A DNA stretch of 64,000 nt from Strongylocentrotus droebachiensis (GCA_035222895.1 JAVYIG010004939.1:1-64000); one strand, 5' to 3'. Numbered from the stretch's first letter, positions 47,293 through 59,852 are shown. Made by a program: numbers and translations. The notes: generated by a model from the sequence alone, not told the origin.

Positions 47293-48434
47293 ATACTTAC
47301 TTATATAAATACCTTACGCAATGTAATATTACTGTGACGCAATATAATCAATTTGTTTTTGTTCTTTTAGTTTTTCTTCCTTTCATGAAATATCATTGCG
47401 CATTTATCTGTAAAACGGCTAATGATGTAATTGATTGAATTTTTAATTCATTTGAATTTGTGTCAACAAATTGATTACAATGCAAATCAAATTTAGTATA
47501 ATGTTATTTAATTTCAGGCTTTTCTTTGCCAATTTTAAGTAATTTTGTTCTTCTTTTCTCTTTTAAAATGGTACAATCTTACTACCTGCATATTAAACAT
47601 GTAACAGTTTTACATTCAATATCTCATGATTTATCTTTTGCATCTTCTCGGTATTTAATTATATATACCGTATGTATATATATATGTACATTTATGTATA
47701 TTTATGTATATTTATGTATATATATGTTTATTCATGTATACGTACGTATATTCATGTATGTAGTATAGTTATGTACTATACCATCAATTATGAAAAGGGC
47801 CTTCTACAGAAACTCTGTTATTTTTGTTGGTATCCCACAGGCATTAGATGATGGTTTCTTTTATTTTGTTATCGTATTTAGTAGTGTACTTTGTTTTCTT
47901 GCATTTTTTGTCATCGGTAATTGTACCACTATAGGTATCTGGAAATGAAATAAAGTAAATAAAACAACTTTGCTAGTAATAACTTCCATGGAAACCTTGA
48001 TTTGATTGTGTTTGTAACGACCACTCACGTAATCACGTTATCATATTTTGAGTACTTTTGTAGAACTCACTATCTGATCTAAGAAGTGTTGGGTTACGTT
48101 ATCCAACATTTTGTTGAAAAAAATACCATTGTAAAACACGAACATTGATGGAACTGGACGCAGATGTTAACACAATAGATGTGAATGGTCACTTTAATAG
48201 GAGCAACAAACACAGAAGAATCATGCATGATTCTCCTGCCATGATCTTGGGCGCCTCCTTAAAAGTCGACTCTATCTCAAAGTCAGTGGCCGGATTCCAA
48301 CCCCTCCCCTCCCCATGTGAGCTATCGTTACAAGCTATTTGATTGGCTGTTGAGTGACGTTCCCATTTTAGTAAATATTAATGGCAAAGTTTTATGCAAC
48401 GGGCCACTGATGTTACGATGGCCCTTTACTTCAC
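47293..48434. other. AT-rich spacer with TATTTATGTA minisatellite
   Basis: TATTTATGTA-type units at about 47680-47765. A perfect 18-bp palindrome AGAATCATGCATGATTCT at 48217-48234. No gene recognised. Confidence 0.5.
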
Positions 48435-48778
48435 ATGGGCGTGTTCATGCTTGATTTTGACGGCCAGAATCAGGCATCTGTTACGCGTTTAGTTTAAAAC
48501 ACGATTGCGTTCATGCTCACTTTTGTAGAATCACCGAAAAACGGCGATCACGATCGAATTTGTAAACGCGTTTAAATGGGGTCAACGCACTGACCTCTAG
48601 TGGGTCTACGTAGCATGCGCACACAGGTTTGCGAATCCAGCTGAAGGCCACCCAAGGAGAATTGCCTGGAGAAGTGAGCATGAACAGTGCACCGTGGAAC
48701 TGCGATTACGATGAGCGTTTACGATGAGCGTTACAAATCGCTCATTCTGCCTTCAAAATCAAGCATGAACGCGCCCAT
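48435..48778. mobile_element. 344-bp MITE with ATGGGCGTGTTCATGC termini
   Basis: ATGGGCGTGTTCATGCTTGA at the left end is inverted with one mismatch at the right (TCAAGCATGAACGCGCCCAT), and identity continues as TTTTGA. GC-richer than its surroundings. No open frame. Confidence 0.85.
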
Positions 48779-49678
48779 AGAGTTGGACAAGTGAGTGCTG
48801 CCCGGCCCACCCCCGTGACAACCACCTCAATGTCTGGACCCTGTCCATGCCACTCGTTCCATATCATTTGTTGCTGCTTTGCAATCGGAAATATTTTCCA
48901 TTTCAACTGCTCTAAACATTCCGCCATGTTGTAAACAAATACATGTATATAAAATGTCGACACTATTTTTCTGAAAGGTATTTCCACAACTTACAAACCC
49001 AGAAAATATTCACCTCGACTTTAACGTATAATATGTAACTTTAGAATGACAAACGGAAATGTGAAGATCGACTTTCATGGATTAAACAAAATTAATGGTC
49101 CGTCTGTTCAAGCCATAAAGACGTTAATGATGTAAAGTGTGATACACGTTAACGTCCTCCTGGTTCTCAAGAGTTATATTTTCCGGGGTTATTAGTATTT
49201 ATATTTTGCCGAGGCTCTGTGGCAAACTTTTTGTCCCAGAAAATCGCTTAAGTGCCAGAAGAGTCATCCAACATTCAAAATTGTATTGTTACAAAGTGCC
49301 CGGGGTGGAGAATAGAAACAACATTAGGAAGTGCATGTCAAGATTGGAAAAGAAAGTTATAATTGTGCCTTTTTAAAGTTAGGGTAATAATTTCCAAAGC
49401 TCTTTGGAACTGCATAGAGATGTCATTTCATATAGTATTATGCGCTATACAAGAACTGAATATTATCATTTCTATATTCAGTTTGCAGGAAAGTGATTGT
49501 TATGGAAAGGATTTAACCAAACCAGTTAAATTACAGTGAAATATCATCCTTGTTTTTTAATAGATCGCCCATTACGCTGAGTGGCAAAGTGACGTAGTGG
49601 TTTCTTAAAGTGCTAGCCAGGTATAACGATGTGACGTTCTTTGTACTCAAAAAGTATTACCCGGTTGTTCTAAAATAC
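48779..49678. other. Spacer
   Basis: No recognisable coding or repeat family sequence. Confidence 0.4.
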
Positions 49679-50250
49679 TTAAAGATAAGGTTGAGGTCTG
49701 GTCATGCGATTGAATTGTGAAAGAAACGGTGTGGAATCGATCAGAAAAAGTTGATAATGTAGCATATAAGACAGTATCCAATCACATCTCACTTACATGT
49801 ACAAAATGAAACTTATAATTTCTTATATAGTTAGGACAACAATGTAGTTTTTTTGTCTCTCTCTTTTTTTTCGTGTTTGTATTTATATTGTTCATGTGGT
49901 ATTCTTCACTTTTCATGTATGCTTGCCATATGTATAATATTGTATTTATGTTTAGCATAGGCTAGGTTTAGATCATTCCTATTTGTCGTTATACTTTTAT
50001 ATTGTTGTTTTGTTGTATTCTGTATTCTTTGTATTATGAAGCTATATTTGTATCCTTTTATTATGTATCATTATCATGACATGTACATGTGTTGTACTCT
50101 CATACCCCAGAAGGGGGTCGAATGAGTCACTAAATTCTATTCTATTCTATTCTAGTCATTTCTCTCTGATATTCTTCCACACTTTTATAATAACAATGAA
50201 ACGCTCACAATTTATTGTTTACCTCTCCCCAGAATTAACTCAACCTTTAA
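49679..50250. mobile_element. Family A2 MITE interrupted by a LINE tail
   Basis: TTAA at 49679 and 50247-50250, with ends AGATAAGGTTGAGG and the inverted CTCAACCT. Left part (GAAAGAAACGGTGTGGAATC) and right part (GATATTCTTCCACACTTTTA) match 37.9-38.2 kb. Between them, about 49795-50155, sits a LINE 3' end finishing AAGGGGGTCGAATGAGTCAC and (ATTCT)n. Confidence 0.72.
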
Positions 50251-50284
50251 GTATGTAACGGTTAAGCATACTAGGTAGCCTCTT

Positions 50285-50385
50285 ACACATGGATGGAGAG
50301 TGGAAAATGTTTATTGATGTATGGCTTGTCAGAAAAAGTTAATTCAGATCTGGGATTCGAACCTGCAACCTCTTGACCGTTGGGA
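50285..50385 (-). repeat. tRNA-like SINE fragment
   Basis: On the minus strand TTGCAGGTTCGAATCCCAGA is a strong B box and T-arm. The A-box half is lost where the LINE body begins at about 50385. Confidence 0.5.
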
Positions 50386-52422
50386 AACTGTAATTCGACA
50401 TTACTGTGTTCAACAATAAGTGATTGGAATTCATATTTGTTTATTTCAAGTGAAACATTTACCTTTGAGGAAATTAATGAGGATTTTGTAAGGAATGAAC
50501 TTAGAAAATTACAGACCACTAAGTCCACAGGTCTTGACACAATAAGTGCTCGGCTACTGAAAGCTGCAGCACCTGTAATTAGTAAACACTTTACTCACTT
50601 CTTCAACTTGGCTATACAGTTGGGAAAAATACCTAATGAGTGGAAAGAAAGTAAAGTTACCCCAGTGTTTAAAGGAGGTGATAGAAAAGATCAGAATAAC
50701 TACAGACCCATCTCTGTTATACCTTTAGTAATGAAACTTATGGAACGTGCTGTACATGAACAGTTGCAATCCTTCTTTGTAGAACATAATATGCTAGTAC
50801 CACAGCAGTCTGGGTTCCGTAAGGGACACAGTACAGATACAGTACTAACGTACTTCACTGATTATATCCTAAGGAGAATGGATGGAGGATGCCTCACCGG
50901 TGTGATCTTTATAGATTTTCGCAAAGCGTTTGACTCTGTAAATCATAAAATATTGCTTGGCAAATTAAAATACTATGGTGTAAAAAATGTTGAACTGGCT
51001 TGGTTTGAGGATTACCTGATGAATCGTAGGCAGAGAACTGTCATAGGGGAAAATAAATCTGAATGGGGCCAAGTAAAATCAGGGGTCCCTCAAGGATCTA
51101 TCTGAGGCCCCCTTCTTTTTACTATCTTGGTTAACGATCTCCCACATGTTATAACTAAATCTCAAATCATGCTTTATGCCGATGATGCAATTATTTTCTA
51201 CAGTAGCAGAAGCCCACTAGAAATTGAGAGTATCCTAAACTCAGAACTCAAAAAGATACAAGCCTGGGTGCAGACAAACAAATTAGCTATAAATCCGGTT
51301 AAAACACAGTTTATGCTCTTTGGATCATCACAGAAACTAGCTACTCTCTCACAGCCAATCAAATTATTTTTAGACAATCAACTACTTTCTCAAGTAGACA
51401 CCTACAAATATTTAGGTGTCTGGTTAGACCCTACTTTAAGTTGGAAAGAACATGTAAGACATACAAGCAAGAAGATTGCATCAAGGATTGCACTTCTAAG
51501 TCGCGCTAAAAGATTTTTGCCTCTAGACAGTTTGAAGCTACTTGCGAACTCATTGGTAATGCCTCTGTTTGATTACTGCTCCACTGCTTGGTCAAACTGT
51601 CCACACAATACAAAAGTCATATTCATAAACCAACACAAAAGGATGGCCAGAATTATTCTTGGGGCACATCAACTCACACCCACTGTTCAAGTCTTCCGCC
51701 GACTTCACTGGGTATCGGTAGAAAAGAGGTGGACGTTTCATAAATGCAAAATGATGTATCATGTACTGAATAACTTTGGCCCTTCTTACCTGTCGAATAT
51801 ACTTATAAGATCCCAGACTCTCCACAATCACAACACCCGGAATGCAACCAATTTTGGACTAGCATTACCTCTGTCACGAACAAAAATGGGTAAACTAGCT
51901 TTTTCTCATGAAGGCGCAGCATTGTGGAACCAACTCCCTTTTATTGTTAGACAGGCCCAATCAAAACATTCATTTGCAAATCTATATTGGAGAACATTGC
52001 GTTTGTGATTATTTTTATTTCATTTTTTGGTACTAAGTGTCAAAATTTAGTGATAGTGGCTCCTATTAATGTATTCCACTTTCATGAAAATTTGTCCTTT
52101 CCCTTGTATGTAAAATTTTATTCCTGATGTGTATATGCTTACATTATTATTGATCTATTTGATAGGATAAGCATAAAATCATATTGTATCAGCTGGACAA
52201 ATATTGCTTTGTTGTATATTATCGGGTTATATAATAACTATAAACAAAACAAACAAATAACCCTGATATATATAATCATGTATACGTCTTTTAACACTGT
52301 TTGTTATTTCATGTATTTGTAACCATTTTTTGTGTACAGGGCCTCTTAGAAAAACAGTATTTATACTGAGAGAGTTACCCTGTCTAAATAAAACGAATAA
52401 ATAAATAAAATAAAAAAAAATT
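50386..52422 (+). mobile_element. CR1/Jockey-group LINE, 5'-truncated, almost open
   Basis: One frame from about 50386 to 52008 encodes reverse transcriptase: KSTGLDTISARLLK, NNYRPISVIPLVMKLMERAV, QQSGFRKGHST, FIDFRKAFDSVNH, SGVPQGS, and YADD at 51175-51186. The C-terminal region follows (YKYLGVWLD, RMARIILGA, LHWVSVEKR, GAALWNQLP). Only one TGA (51103-51105) interrupts it, where GVPQGSI-L-GPLLF normally has Leu. The endonuclease part is missing. The 3' end is AATAAA-rich, ending in A and AATAA repeats (52386-52422). Little decay suggests a recent insertion; this copy cannot move itself. Exact clade (CR1, L2, Crack, Daphne) needs a tree. Confidence 0.92.
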
Positions 52423-53515
52423 AAACCACTGTATGTCGAACCTCCTAATATAGACGGGCATTTGTAGTGTATTTGGAAGAATTGCTTTAAGATTCGTTTT
52501 CATCCGATGTGATATATTTCTTACCTACTAGTCATAGTCACAATACGTGCGATCATACAACAAAGAGAGATATTCAACTGAATTCATCAACTAAAAATAG
52601 ATATACCACAATGAATTATCTTAAATTTGAATTTCTAAACGAATAGAAAACCCTTTCTGTATACAATTTCACGCCTTCTTGCCAGCGGTAAGACACGGAA
52701 ATGTGTTGTCGTGATCGCAGCTGAATTGCTATCATGATTATGATAGTGATTATCATAAAACATTGTAAGAATAACCCATATTCCAAAACAAGTAGTTGAA
52801 AATTTACCTATCAAAAAGAATGCAACTGTTTTTGCTTATTGTTGCCCATTTCTGGTTTTGTTAGTGCTATTTAGATGAGTGGAAATGATGAAAATGTGAT
52901 ATGTATATATAGATACAATGGTCAAAATATGAGGTTTCACATTACGGCAGAACGAAAGGGAGATCGTTTTACAAATGTGCAATACGAGACGCTCTTGTTT
53001 GTTTTAACATGTTGTTTGAGAAATCAATATGAACGCCTGACAAGAAGGACACTGGAAAGAGGTGGGAGGGGGATCATGGCAAAATTATATATGAAATTAT
53101 GAACTTTCGAATCCAACAAGTTTTGAACAAACCGCCCCCCCCCCCCCCCCCTTCGACAAGGTCGACGCCTCTAAAAAAAGCAAACAAAAAACTCACCAAG
53201 CGAAGTGATGACGAAGATTGTTTAAACAATCAATCTACTGCAGGATTAAACAATCCAGAATGAATTATAGCCATGTGCTCTCAACATATGATATGATGCC
53301 CATACCGGTGCTCCAGATTAGCTTTAACAAGTGCTCCATGGTTTCGAATTATCAAATTGCATTTCATGGAAACGATACTGCTTGTCACCCTCGAACTAAA
53401 ACAGACTCATAATATTCGCGCCATTTTGATTGGGTGACTCCTATTAAGTTACTGGGTGATGGCTAAAGTTACACGGTGTTTACCTCTGCAAGTCCATATT
53501 CAGTCCGACAATTAT
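52423..53515. other. Spacer
   Basis: A C run at 53136-53150 followed by GACAAGGTCGACGCCTC, a weak G-tract motif. No coding exon recognised. Confidence 0.45.
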
Positions 53516-53650
53516 TCGAATTGAATGGAATTGAATTGAATTTATTTTCTTCTGCAACATACAAATCAAATTACATTTCAGCGATACAACATAACAAAAT
53601 ATAACAAATTTGTTGAAAGTGTACACAATATAATAATACCAAATATTGAC
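53516..53650 (-). repeat. LINE 3' tail on the minus strand
   Basis: (GAATT)n-like repeats then TTTATTTTCTTCTGCAACAT resemble the inverted tail of a CR1/L2 LINE. No coding region is attached. Confidence 0.4.
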
Positions 53651-53934
53651 TTTAAAACAACGTGTAACTGATTTGATATTAACACACTACTATCAAGTAT
53701 CATTCATTTAGAATGACCTTTAGGCTATCACGATTTAAAACACAGTCAAGGAACTCTGAAACACCTCAGATGTATAAAAACAAGATATTTTTGTCGGTTT
53801 TCTTTTGTATTTTTTCAGGTGCCGATTTAGCCGTCTCTCCGACTAAAAGGTTCTTAACAAGTCGTAATTTAAGGATAAGCATCTAGACGTCTGCTCCGAA
53901 CGTCGACCATTAAGACTTTTTGTATACATATCTT

Positions 53935-54477
53935 TAAAGGTAAATCTAACCCTTGTAATATGTTCATTTGTATGAAAGCAGAAAAGTAAGATGTACAATA
54001 TATGGCGAAAGTTTGGAACGAATCGGACTAATAATAAGAAAATTATGAATGTTCGAAATATGAGATCACTTTACGAATCTCAAATTGGCAATTTGGTTAG
54101 TGGATCGTTGTGACGTAGTTGCGGATAACTCTCCCGTGTCGTTTCTGTTTTGCCCCTAAATTCTATCACCCTTTGGGCTCTACTTAAACAATTTCATGAA
54201 GAGTATATCATTACAGGTCCTCTTATAAGAAAAGACCATCCAGAGTCATACAATTTGGACTAATTGAAATTGTAGTCATTTTGTATGTTTTCCTCCACTT
54301 CTTCACAGAGACAATACCGATTCACTCAGTATTTAAAGAGCCAATACCTACAGCGATTACAACTTTCAGATATGTATCACTTTCTCTTTCTTGTCCGGCT
54401 TCATTCAAACTTTCACTAATCTACATTTGTCTGCTTTCATGTAGAGTAGTTTGGTATAAAGGTTGTTTTACCTTTAA
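53935..54477. mobile_element. TTAA-type MITE, family G
   Basis: TTTAAAGGTAAATCTAACCC at the left end and the inverted GGTTGTTTTACCTTTAAA at the right agree in about 14 of 18 positions. The interior block with ATCTCAAATTGGCAATTTGG recurs at 536-735 and resembles the inner edge of family D. No transposase frame. Confidence 0.6.
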
Positions 54478-54780
54478 ATGCTCAAATCAAATGTTACTAT
54501 ACATTTTCTTCACAATTATTGGATCACAGACCGCTCCGTTTATAGTGTGCGATGGGATTGATTAAGGAAGGCAATGTATAGATGCATACTCGTTTCAGGG
54601 CAACATTTTGAATTCAATTGTCGAAATATCCTATAACAAAATGCCCTTCAGATCTTCCCATAATTTATATAAAGGCTGAAACCTGCCTCTCCTTGCAGTC
54701 ATATTAAACAATTCAATAAGCAATTGAATTCAGAAATTGGAATATCAGCGGGCTGCAAGAATTCTACACACCGTGGTGGT
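54478..54780. other. Spacer
   Basis: Nothing recognised. Confidence 0.4.
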
Positions 54781-55145
54781 TTAAAGTAACTCGGTAACAT
54801 TGCCTCAGATTCTGAAACAAAATCCTGGATTTAGCTGATGCTGCAATCATAATTCAGGAATCCAATGACTTTTACAAGCCAATCGTCTGTCTGATTATCA
54901 AGATATTTATGATTGGAAATCTAAAATTTCATTTTTCATTTTTCTAACGGTTTGTTTAACACTAAAGTTGGGGGAAATGAGCACGGTAAAACCTGTCAAT
55001 CAAAGATCTTTCCCTTTTTTGAGGCACTTCATGATCATTTTGAAGCGCTTTTTTTTTAGGGCTTCAATATTACACCATACCACAGACACTGATAACACGT
55101 AGGGCCATGTATCTCAGATTCAACATTGTCAAACGATGCCTTTAA
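54781..55145 (-). mobile_element. MITE family E, copy 2
   Basis: An inverted match to 36824-37221 over nearly the full length (TTGCCTCAGATTCTGAAACA, TGATTATCAAGATATTTATG, CAGACACTGATAACA), with TTAA at 54781-54784 and 55142-55145. It is shorter by about 30 bases through small deletions. Confidence 0.85.
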
Positions 55146-56510
55146 AAGAGGGACAACAAGTACTTTCGCCTTTCTCCCAACCCTTAGCATTTCTGGATAT
55201 GCATCTCATAATGTTTTCGTTCCCTTCCTTCAATGTTTAATCTAAAATTCATCTAGGACTAATAAATAAGATGAATTCGTCTTTGCTTGCTTGCTTTTCA
55301 GGGATTTCTCAGAATCGTGCCCCCCCCCCCCCCACCCGACAGCCTTAATTTTTTTTAAAAACTGGATTTGCCCCTAAGAGCACACACAGCTAAGCCATGA
55401 GCAGGTTGCATGTGTTGACTTCTCTCGTTAAATAGCGACTGCAACCCCAGTTACACGAACAAGACAAACAAAATACCGACCCCCCCCCCCCCCCCAAAAA
55501 AAAGCATTTACATTATTCCAACTAGCAAAGATTCGGTCGGTTTAGAGGTCGTTGTAGGTGGTGTGAATGACAAATCCCCATCTCCGATATTTAAACAGTG
55601 CGACATCAACTCCCTTCTTCAAGTCATAGTTTCTCATTTTCAGTAATCATATTACAATCAGGTTTCACCTTTTTCTGAAATAGGCCTATATATATATATA
55701 TTTGTTTACATTCTCATTAGAATTACGACACCTAAAACAATGTAAACAGATTATGTTCACATTATCAGCAAGGTATATTGCTTTATATCAGGGTCTAATT
55801 TCCTAATGTCTTATAACATTTCGGGAAAGGATACTGGCCTTACGAAGCCTTTCAGCGGTGACAAGTTTTTCGCAGATGCCGCAAGCAGTGCACGTACCCG
55901 ACGCTACATTTATAGAAAAGAGAGGGCCCTCGTCAGTGACACTGCTCCACATTTTGTCATCAACGATATTCCTTAACGCCCTGGATCCCCCGAGGTTACG
56001 CTATAGGAAGGATCTTGTCTCGGGCTCGACCGCTTTCTTGGAGGAATTAAACTCATTTTGCATTCATCGTGGTTGTGGGACTAAAAATATATCATGTCAC
56101 TTTACGCAATGAGATAGATGGATGGATGGGGGAGGGAGGGAGTTGTCTGAGTATAGAGCTCATGAATGGGAACCTTCAGGGGGATGTTGTGTCTGTAAAA
56201 AAAAACCCGGTATAAATGCTGTAGGTTGTATACTGTCCCAATATGCTTTATCAAACGATCGGGTTGTAAAGGCAATGTCATATTGATATATACCATACAA
56301 TACTACCGTTATGGTTTTAAACAGGGGAGGGGGGGGGGGGCTTAAAAGATTGTGGCAAAAATAAAAGCCCCCCCCCCCCCCTCCTGTCTATGTAATTACA
56401 ACCTTAAAATATTTTCTCTTCCGAGGTAATGGTTAATGGTCATTGTTTGTATATCATATTCTTACTAGAGAGTAAGAGAGGGGGAGAGGGGGAGAGGGGG
56501 AGACAAAAGA
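55146..56510. other. Spacer with C/G tracts
   Basis: C runs at 55321-55335 and 55480-55495, (TA)n at 55688-55700, G run 56327-56340, C run 56370-56381. An 84-codon frame at 55858 has no recognisable domain. Confidence 0.45.
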
Positions 56511-56515
56511 AGAAG

Positions 56516-56570
<55 letters not shown>

Positions 56571-56730
56571 ATAGCTCTCTATATAGCTATTTATCTATAT
56601 CTCATTCCATCTATGAAATCTCTCTTTTCCTTTTCGTTTTCTCTCTCTCTCTTCCTTTCTTTCTTTTCCTTCTCTCTCTCTCTCTCTCTCTCTTTCTTTC
56701 TACAAATTTTCTTTCATTTTCTTTGTCTTT
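56511..56730. repeat. CT-rich microsatellite tract
   Basis: Pure (CT)n at 56523-56566 followed by CT/CTTT-rich sequence. Open frames across it are artefacts. Confidence 0.9.
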
Positions 56731-57111
56731 CTCTCTCTTTACCTACCTACCAATATCTCTTCTTTTTTTGTTATCCCATACTTTGTTTTCAAGATCTGTT
56801 TTGTCTAACTTCTGCTTTGTCTGGGTAGTTTATCATCTTCTTAAGGGAATCGTGGCACTGTTCATCACCAGGGATGTGCCGTCAATCATAAATGTCTCAT
56901 TTCGATCTGTTTTTTAAAACACGAGCTTAACCTTATCAAGTTTCAAACCAGGGCAATTTTCACATTTCATCAAACCAAAAAAAAATCATCTTATTTCACG
57001 CTGCATATGCCGTTTTCGTAAAAGTAATGAAAAGTTATGGTCAATGTCGGGGTCGAGGTATGGAGGGAGCGGAAAAAGGGGGGTAAATTAAATTTCTAAA
57101 ATGTTCCAATA
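56731..57111. other. Spacer
   Basis: Nothing recognised. Confidence 0.4.
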
Positions 57112-57430
57112 TGGGAGTTTACAGATACAATCTGCGCATGGGCAGATAAAGGTCATTTGTACCAAAATGATAAAACCCACAGAGATGAATACTGGATATG
57201 CGCTCATGAAAGTTATGTAACATTATTCATTTATGCACCAACGGTACATTCTATGACTAATACGCAGGTGGAAGTATTCTTTTCAAGAGGTCAAACAAAA
57301 GGTATTCATGAAGCACATCTAGGACTTTGGCAGTTATTATTCTAAGATGCTCAAAGTGGAACTTCTCCATGTGTAAAAGATCTGTGGATATTTGGGGTCA
57401 TTTGTACCATGTGCTATCTGTAAACTCCCT
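57112..57430 (+). mobile_element. MITE family I, complete copy 2
   Basis: GGGAGTTTACAGATACAATC at the left end and the inverted GTGCTATCTGTAAACTCCC at the right share a 15-bp perfect terminal repeat. The whole element matches 13629-13934 inverted. A subterminal inverted pair (TCATTTGTACCA at about 57153 and 57398, direct) is also present. Confidence 0.8.
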
Positions 57431-58074
57431 TATTAGATAAGAATACAACTTTGAATGATGATATTTGCATACCGGCCCTCAGCAGCAGGGCTTATAACAC
57501 CTGCGGTTCAGAGAAATCGTTATGATTGTTTAGTTTTTATTTCATCAGATTTCATCAATTCAAATATCATGTGTGTGGCTGACGCGCTCAACAATACCTC
57601 AAGGATGAGAATAATTCTATTAAAAATGACAATGATTATCCAAAATTTAGTTCAATTCATCTCGAGCCATCTTAACATCACATTTCCCTTTTTAAAACAA
57701 GAAGAGAAAGAATACAAACAAATCCTTGACCTTGTCGAACTTTCGACCTTCACCGGATGTATTTCATTCCCATTTGACCATGAGAGAATGGTATTTTTTC
57801 CGCCCCCCAAAAATGTCAGTTAAAATTTGATGTACGGTATTCTTTCTACCGTAAAACCTAAAAATGCCAGATTAAATTTTACAAAGACTGGTTTTGGAAG
57901 TCGACATCGTATTTCCATTTTCTGCTTAATTTAAGGGAATAACAATGAAAGAGGTTTCACTTTTTATTTGTACGTGTCAATCGTTAAACCCTTGACTGCC
58001 ATAAATAACATCTTTTTTTAACCCAAACCCAGCACACCTCCCACACATTCCCAGAAACGTGCTCTCTATATCTC

Positions 58075-58123
<49 letters not shown>

Positions 58124-58271
58124 CCTTCCATTCACCTTCGGGAGAGGGCAGAAGTGACAACACCGCATTTTGAAGAAAAAAAATAAAAGGTTATATATTT
58201 CCTTTTTTTCGGGGGGGGGGGGTAGTGTACTTTAAAAAAAGGTGGAGGGCAGTAATACCGCTGATTCTCTT

Positions 58272-58306
<35 letters not shown>

Positions 58307-58855
58307 CTCTCTCTCTCTCTACCTCTCTCTCTCTTTCTCTCTCTCTTTATCTCTCTTTTTTTTTATCTCTCTCTCTCTTTCTCTTTTTTTTTCTCTCTCT
58401 CCTTTCTCTCTCTCTCTCCCTCTCTCTCTCTCCTTCTCTTTCTGTCAACATGGTCAATATCTCAACGTTTGCATGTCAACACCTTGGATATAATTCATCT
58501 CTCAGCCGGGGGGTCGGTAGACATAGCATGGCGATTTACTCCATTAACAAGTATTAATTGCCCTGGCATTCGAATATCTGCTGTCTAGAAAAAACAACTA
58601 AACCTATGGCTAAAGATTCTACAATATTATTAGCGCCGCGGGATCCCCTGTTAGTTTATTTCTTTAACTATGAATTGAAGTTTTAAAATGTTTATAATTT
58701 TGTACTGGCGCGTGCAGAACCAAAACCGATAATTAAACCGGCATTTAAAAAAAGAAGAATATTATGTATAGCTCTATACCATAAATCAGATCCTCCTGCT
58801 GTTTATGTTTTCAGTCCGAGCAATACTTTCTCTCTCGCCCTAGCCTGCTACAAGA
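57431..58855. other. Spacer with CT microsatellites and a G tract
   Basis: (CT)n at 58076-58120 and 58263-58443, a G run at 58211-58221. A 122-codon frame at 57455-57823 (+) shows no recognisable domain and is not called. Confidence 0.5.
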
Positions 58856-59069
58856 CACTATGAATATGACTGACAAAGAAAGCGGACAAAATATACAGTT
58901 CCTCAGGTAAATAAAGGAACATCCCTTCACTGCTATTATGTAAAATGGTGAATGTGCATGTGACACATGTTCTACACATTTTTACATAATAGCAGTGAAG
59001 GGATGTTCCTTTGTCTACCTCAGGAACTGTATATTTTGTCCGCTTTCTTTGTCAGTCATATTCATAGTG
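58856..59069. repeat. Fold-back palindrome P2, copy 2
   Basis: Arms of about 85 bp with CACTATGAATATGACTGACA against the inverted TGTCAGTCATATTCATAGTG (allowing one base), GCGGACAAAATATACAGTTC, and CATCCCTTCACTGCTATTAT next to a ~40-bp loop. It is the inner part of 17829-18279. Confidence 0.85.
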
Positions 59070-59710
59070 AGACATGCTACAATCTGTCAGTTGAAGATAC
59101 CCTTCCCCAAAGCTGTCGTTATTGCAAAATGTCAGAAAAGATATCACAGATCTGCAAATAAGACAGCAAACCGATTGAATTATATCATGTTGGCCCAGGG
59201 ATGTCAAACTATTCGAGGAAAGACAATATTCACTGAAAGATTTTAAGTCCGGCGGGGCGATGTGACGTCTTCGACATTCTCAGAGTTTAATCTTGGATAT
59301 CGGATGAAGATGTGAAAACAGAGGATCTTTCTCGGCAGTTTATTCGGAGGACAAAAAAAATATCAGCTCTTGAGAAACACGAAATTAGAGCCCTCGGTTA
59401 AGTAAGCAACTACAAGTGGCAAAAAGAAAGAGGGTTAAAGTGAGATGGAGCGGGGGTGGTGGTGAGAGGGGGGTCGGGGAGAGGAATTGAGGGGATGGGG
59501 AATGTGGGAGACAGGGTAGAGGAGAGAGGAAGAGAGTGAAAGCGAGAGAGTGCGTATGTAAGAGACAGGTACAAAGAGAGGGGGAGAGGAAGAGACAGAG
59601 AGGGAAAGAGAAGGGAGTGAAGGTATTCGAAGAGAGGACAGAGCAGTAATTTCTCGTTCTTCTCCATTTTGCTAATCCTGTCGGGTCAAGTTTATTATTA
59701 TACAAATAAT
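59070..59710. other. Spacer with GA-rich sequence
   Basis: GA/GGGA-rich sequence at about 59420-59640. No coding exon recognised. Confidence 0.5.
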
Positions 59711-59852
59711 ACACATCAGTGAGGGCATTAGTAAGATTTACCCACACGAGGTACCTTTGGAACAGTCCACGCCCGAGGCGATAGCCGAGGGCGTTTGGAC
59801 TGTTTTGAAGGTACCTCGTGTGGGTAATTTTACTAATGCCCGAACAAAATGA
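59711..59852. repeat. ~140-bp near-perfect hairpin
   Basis: GAGGTACCTTTGGAACAGTCC pairs (first 20 bases from 59748) with the inverted copy near 59791-59815. Outer GGGCATTAGTAA pairs with TTACTAATGCCC, and the outermost ACACATCA with TGATGTGT. The tip is CGCCCGAGGCGATAGCCGAG. The structure is as strong as an inverted-repeat transposon or promoter-proximal hairpin. Single copy here. Confidence 0.85.

Noticed and set aside
51592-51831. Minus-strand frame of 79 codons
   Set aside because: Shadow of the plus-strand LINE reverse transcriptase.
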